IMG/VR virus record: IMGVR_UViG_3300046536_000656
Span: 1 to 56,888 of that record
Strand: one strand, 5' to 3'
Length of the DNA: 56,888 nt
From: a virus
Shown here in pieces: positions 54,631 through 56,888 of this stretch. Each line of letters starts with the position of its first letter. Position 1 is the first letter of the stretch. A program made the position numbers and the translations under genes. The notes beneath the pieces were generated by a model. The model saw only the letters and a list, made by a program, of their open reading frames with translations. It had not been told where the DNA came from and did no database searches.

Positions 54631-54651
54631 GTTTATTTAAGGATTTAAACT
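54630..54651. promoter_or_regulatory. AT-rich inverted repeat (operator or UP element)
   Basis: AGTTTA and TAAACT, 10 bases apart, overlapping the stop of the gene at 54650. Same half-site as in the palindrome at 51082-51099. Confidence 0.4.
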
Positions 54652-54979
54652 AGAGAGAAGCGGCGACCCATGGGCAAGTAGGGGCGTGTTCACGGTTGTT
54701 CAACTGGCGTGTTCCGGTCCCGCAGAATTGGCAGACCCAGAGCGTGTACTTGTCGTCGTGGTCAACCTCGAGGCCCGTCCATGGTTCGACCTCCCGGACG
54801 ATCGAACGCCAGTAGGCCTCGGCCACAATAACGCGCGCGATCGCGCAGTTTCGGCAGTTACAGTGAGGATGATCAACCGGCAGCCCGTTCTCAACATTAG
54901 CCAGTCGTGTCATCTCAGCAAGCAACACATCCACGCCCTTACGATCTTCCTTCAGTAGTGGTTTCAGAATTCTATCCAT
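54650..54979 (-). CDS. Zinc-binding hypothetical protein
   Basis: 109 residues with AGGAGGACCA before the ATG. CNCRNC (about 40-45), CQFC (about 83-86) and a last CPW give a possible zinc site; 'HCNCRNCAIARVIVAEAYWR' looks like a small phage family without known role. The stop overlaps the AT-rich repeat upstream of the acyl carrier promoter. Confidence 0.6.
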   Translation of the reverse strand: MDRILKPLLKEDRKGVDVLLAEMTRLANVENGLPVDHPHCNCRNCAIARVIVAEAYWRSIVREVEPWTGLEVDHDDKYTLWVCQFCGTGTRQLNNREHAPTCPWVAASL

Positions 54980-54987
54980 TGGTCCTC

Positions 54988-55194
54988 CTATAATTTAAAA
55001 AACCAGAGAGTCAGGACAACCAGCGCCGCTGGGACGATTATCATAAGAGGGATCGCGATCGGGATTCGCCACCAACCGCCGGCGTCCGCACACCAGTCGA
55101 TCATCCAACTATCCCAGAAAAAGATGGCGACACCGTCCGCCGCGCAGGCGACTACCATCTTCAGAGCGTGCGGGATTGTTAGAACGTCAGCCAT
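54988..55194 (-). CDS. Small membrane protein
   Basis: 68 residues, GAGGAGG before the ATG. Two hydrophobic segments (about 11-28 and about 43-66: IPIAIPLMIIVPAALVVLTL) predict two membrane passes. Size and topology fit a small holin or membrane effector, but no lysis genes surround it, so this stays open. Confidence 0.55.
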   Translation of the reverse strand: MADVLTIPHALKMVVACAADGVAIFFWDSWMIDWCADAGGWWRIPIAIPLMIIVPAALVVLTLWFFKL

Positions 55195-55892
55195 TCATCC
55201 TCCTCTGGATCGTCATGTTTTTCAACCCCGTGATCGGTCTCGCCATCTGCCGGGCACGCCTCGGGCGCGCGCGTCTCGGGAACCACACTCTCGCTCTCTC
55301 GGGGAGCAAGCGCGGGTGCCGCAGGTTCGCTGCAGGGACACCAGTCCGACCCGACGTGCATGACACGCCCACACTTCGGACATACTTTATTTACCGTCGG
55401 CGGTCCGGACCGACGCTCCGCCTCCGCTCGAGCGCGCCCATCCAGTTGCTCCCGGTCGGCCGCCGGCCGCGGACCCATCTCCGGTTCATAATTGACCGCC
55501 CGCAAAATCTTATGCCAGGTATCCTCCCGCATCATAATCGACCGGTCCTCGCTCTCGATCAACCGGATCTGCTTCGACGTACAGCAACACCACTTCGCCA
55601 TCTTCAAGACCGACCACTCATTCGACAGCCGGTAATTCCGTACGATCGCCCGCGGTCCAGGCGCCGGACTCGCGAACTTCCAGGTCTTCTCTCCCAACTC
55701 CGATTTCAGCGCCGATATGTGCGCCTGCATCAACGCGCGCTCCCGTCCGATCGCCCGGCGATAGCGCTCAACCCGCTTCTCAAACCGATCCCGCTCGATC
55801 AATTCCTGCAACTCCCGCGCCGCACGCGCCCGCTCTTTTCGCTCGCGCGCCGCCTCTTGCCGCTGCTCCAGCGTGTATTTTGCTCTCGACAT
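55179..55892 (-). CDS. Putative regulator: coiled coil, HTH and zinc ribbon
   Basis: 237 residues from ATG 55892 (GGAGGG 6 bases upstream). About 5-60 is a highly charged coiled coil (RQEAARERKERARAARELQE). About 90-150 has a helix-turn-helix-like segment (SVLKMAKWCCCTSKQIRLIE, then TWHKILRAV). About 170-190 is a zinc ribbon (CPKCGRVMHVGSDWCPC). The tail is acidic and disordered. First gene of the leftward operon, with an inverted repeat over its promoter, so an autoregulator is plausible. Confidence 0.6.
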   Translation of the reverse strand: MSRAKYTLEQRQEAARERKERARAARELQELIERDRFEKRVERYRRAIGRERALMQAHISALKSELGEKTWKFASPAPGPRAIVRNYRLSNEWSVLKMAKWCCCTSKQIRLIESEDRSIMMREDTWHKILRAVNYEPEMGPRPAADREQLDGRARAEAERRSGPPTVNKVCPKCGRVMHVGSDWCPCSEPAAPALAPRESESVVPETRAPEACPADGETDHGVEKHDDPEEDEWLTF

Positions 55893-55908
55893 CGTCACCC
55901 TCCAGTTA

Positions 55909-55943
55909 TCTGGTAAGGCTACCAGAAGATAATAATCTGTCAA
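55909..55943 (-). promoter_or_regulatory. Promoter with operator-like inverted repeat
   Basis: Minus-strand TTGACA (55938-55943) is preceded by the AT-rich TTAAATA. TCTGGTA...TACCAGA (7 bp, 4-base loop, 55909-55926) covers the expected -10/+1 position. The -10 box is weak (TAGCCT). Confidence 0.45.
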
Positions 55944-56073
55944 TATTTAACTCCTAAGAGCACCTGTTTGGCGAAGCGTAGAGGCGTAATTTTCAAGAGT
56001 TTCCTAACTTAGCGCTATACGCGGGGGCGGGCGTGCGCGCGCTCAGGTCGCGTGCGCTCCCTATACTCCCCTC

Positions 56074-56099
56074 TATATATATACTCACGTATATATATA
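56074..56099. repeat. AT-rich palindrome
   Basis: TATATATATAC and GTATATATATA around TCAC: 11-bp arms, in a GC-rich genome. Easily melted; could be an origin unwinding element or a cruciform. Confidence 0.6.
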
Positions 56100-56449
56100 T
56101 TGTATTAAGGGGAGATAGGTCCAAGCCATTAGTAGGGAAGGTGTTAACCGGAGACGGAGGAGCGATTGTATGGTGCGCTACTCAGTGATGCTTGTAAGTC
56201 GTTGATTCTTGGTAAAAGCGCTGAAAATTTTGAAAATTTTGATAGCTAGCGTTTTTGGGGTTTGAACCCCGGATCCAGGATGGGACTCCCAGTCCAGCTA
56301 CGGAATTGAGATGCCGGCGCACACCAGGCCCATGACCTGGACGTCGATCGAGCTGGCGCGGCGGCTCTCGATCCTCGAGCGTTCGAGCGGACCGAGATCG
56401 GTCGGTCGATCGGGCATCACATATAAGAATGAAGAGAACCCCGGTCGGA

Positions 56450-56491
56450 TGACGTCCCGGGGAATCAATGTGACATCCTGGGGAATCATTG
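56450..56491. repeat. Two tandem 21-bp repeats (iteron-like)
   Basis: Copies at 56450-56470 and 56471-56491 differ at 3 of 21 positions; both contain TGGGGAATCA or CGGGGAATCA. Direct repeats of about one DNA turn times two are typical of protein-binding iterons. Confidence 0.6.
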
Positions 56492-56586
56492 GGGAAAGAA
56501 TAGGTGCGCACAAAACCGTTTGGCAATCGGCTGGAGACCGCGCCAACAAAGGCTTTGCTATCAACACGCGGTATTCAACAAGATAG

Positions 56587-56616
56587 ATGCTCACAAAACG
56601 ACCGTTATGTGAGCAT
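56587..56616. repeat. Inverted repeat (operator candidate)
   Basis: ATGCTCACA and TGTGAGCAT, perfect 9-bp arms 12 bases apart, CRP-like in outline (TGTGA...TCACA reversed). Upstream of the plus-strand gene at 56766. Confidence 0.5.
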
Positions 56617-56665
56617 ACTCTCATTTGTCTACAAGACGCTGTGACCGTTGACGTTGCGGCCGGAC

Positions 56666-56682
56666 GTGACAAAAAGTGTCAC
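56666..56682. repeat. Inverted repeat (operator candidate)
   Basis: GTGACA and TGTCAC, 5 bases apart, perfect. 84 bases upstream of the gene start at 56766. Confidence 0.45.
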
Positions 56683-56765
56683 TTGGATAAGGAAAACGAA
56701 TACATAGAATGAGTAGCTTAGAAGCAACACTAATGCGACTGCCGTAAATTGTCATCGAGCTGGAT

Positions 56766-56888
56766 GTGAGTGTAGTCAAGTCAGATAAAATAGTTTACGC
56801 CGTAGAACCAGGCACTTACAGACACGTGTTGTTTAAGGAATTAAACGGTATTACAGTGACGGCATGGTTCGTATTCACAAGCCGAACG
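56766..56888 (+). CDS. Start of a plus-strand gene (runs off the right end)
   Basis: 41 codons from GTG 56766, open to the end of the window (SVVKSDKIVYAVEPGTYRHV, then LFKELNGITV). The amino-acid pattern looks like a real protein. No clear ribosome-binding site; a 12-codon frame (ATG 56709 to TAA 56747) ends just before it and could be a leader peptide. Function unknown. Confidence 0.45.
   Translation, partial: MSVVKSDKIVYAVEPGTYRHVLFKELNGITVTAWFVFTSRT

Larger units (their letters stand above)
55944..56765. other. Repeat-rich region without supported genes
   Basis: About 820 bases. Frames of about 90-125 codons exist on both strands (for instance 56311-56586 plus and 56298-56672 minus) but have no ribosome-binding site or recognisable sequence. 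The stretch holds an AT palindrome (56074-56099), the repeat GAAAATTTT twice (about 56223-56242), a GGGGTT/AACCCC hairpin near 56255, a 21-bp tandem repeat (56450-56491) and two strong inverted repeats (56587-56616, 56666-56682). Control or replication-origin region is an inference. Confidence 0.4.

Noticed and set aside
56245-56290. T-arm-like hairpin GGGGTT-TG-AACCCC near the right end as a tRNA or attachment site
   Set aside because: No acceptor or anticodon stem can be built around it; a simple inverted repeat is enough.
56311-56586. Plus-strand 91-codon frame over the tandem repeats
   Set aside because: No ribosome-binding site, no recognisable sequence; a minus-strand frame of similar length overlaps it. 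Kept as non-coding.

Overview
The window is a piece of a tailed double-stranded DNA phage (Caudoviricetes) genome. The evidence is a large terminase subunit, portal, scaffold, HK97-like major capsid protein, head-tail adaptor-like proteins, tailspike and tail fibres, tightly overlapping genes (ATGA, GTGA and TAATG junctions) and a dense tRNA array. Base composition is GC-rich and promoters look like bacterial sigma-70 promoters. Sec-type signal peptides on three proteins fit a bacterial host, but the host cannot be named. No integrase, DNA polymerase, tape-measure or lysis gene is recognisable, so this is only part of the genome.

Layout. (1) 1-42.2 kb, almost all minus strand: the virion and packaging region, read right to left. 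From the right it holds an RRM protein, an HTH protein, a possible small terminase, the large terminase (37.4-39.5 kb), several zinc-ribbon proteins, the portal (33.6-35.5 kb), a receptor/adhesion block (20.9-32.5 kb: two very long secreted-type repeat proteins, a heptad-repeat fibre, a DUF2341/LamG protein), scaffold and major capsid (16.3-18.3 kb), adaptor-like proteins (1.6-4.5 kb) and a tailspike running off the left end. (2) Between these structural genes lies a large sugar-modification set: at least six glycosyltransferases (two fused to, or associated with, methyltransferases), a DegT-type sugar aminotransferase, a GNAT acetyltransferase and a free methyltransferase; a sugar-nucleotide epimerase sits at 43.3 kb. 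Together they could make and transfer a modified amino sugar to the virion, the DNA or the host surface (inference). (3) 42.3-47.4 kb, plus strand: small zinc-ribbon proteins, DUF1643, the epimerase and a T5-A1-like metallophosphoesterase behind a divergent promoter. (4) 47.4-51.5 kb, minus strand: 32 tRNA genes in two clusters, covering all twenty amino acids, plus one truncated tRNA-like sequence. (5) 51.9-55.9 kb, minus strand: small zinc-ribbon proteins, HNH and PD-(D/E)XK nuclease candidates, a secreted cysteine-rich protein, an acyl carrier protein and an HTH regulator. (6) 55.9-56.8 kb: a repeat-rich stretch without clear genes, then the start of a plus-strand gene.

Most unusual points: a class II (long variable arm) tRNA with the tryptophan anticodon CCA; many tRNAs lacking U55 or U33; terminator-like hairpins directly in front of both tRNA clusters; a structured 145-nt spacer inside the array; Sec signal peptides on giant phage tail-region proteins; apparent near-cognate start codons for the packaging genes; and a phage acyl carrier protein.
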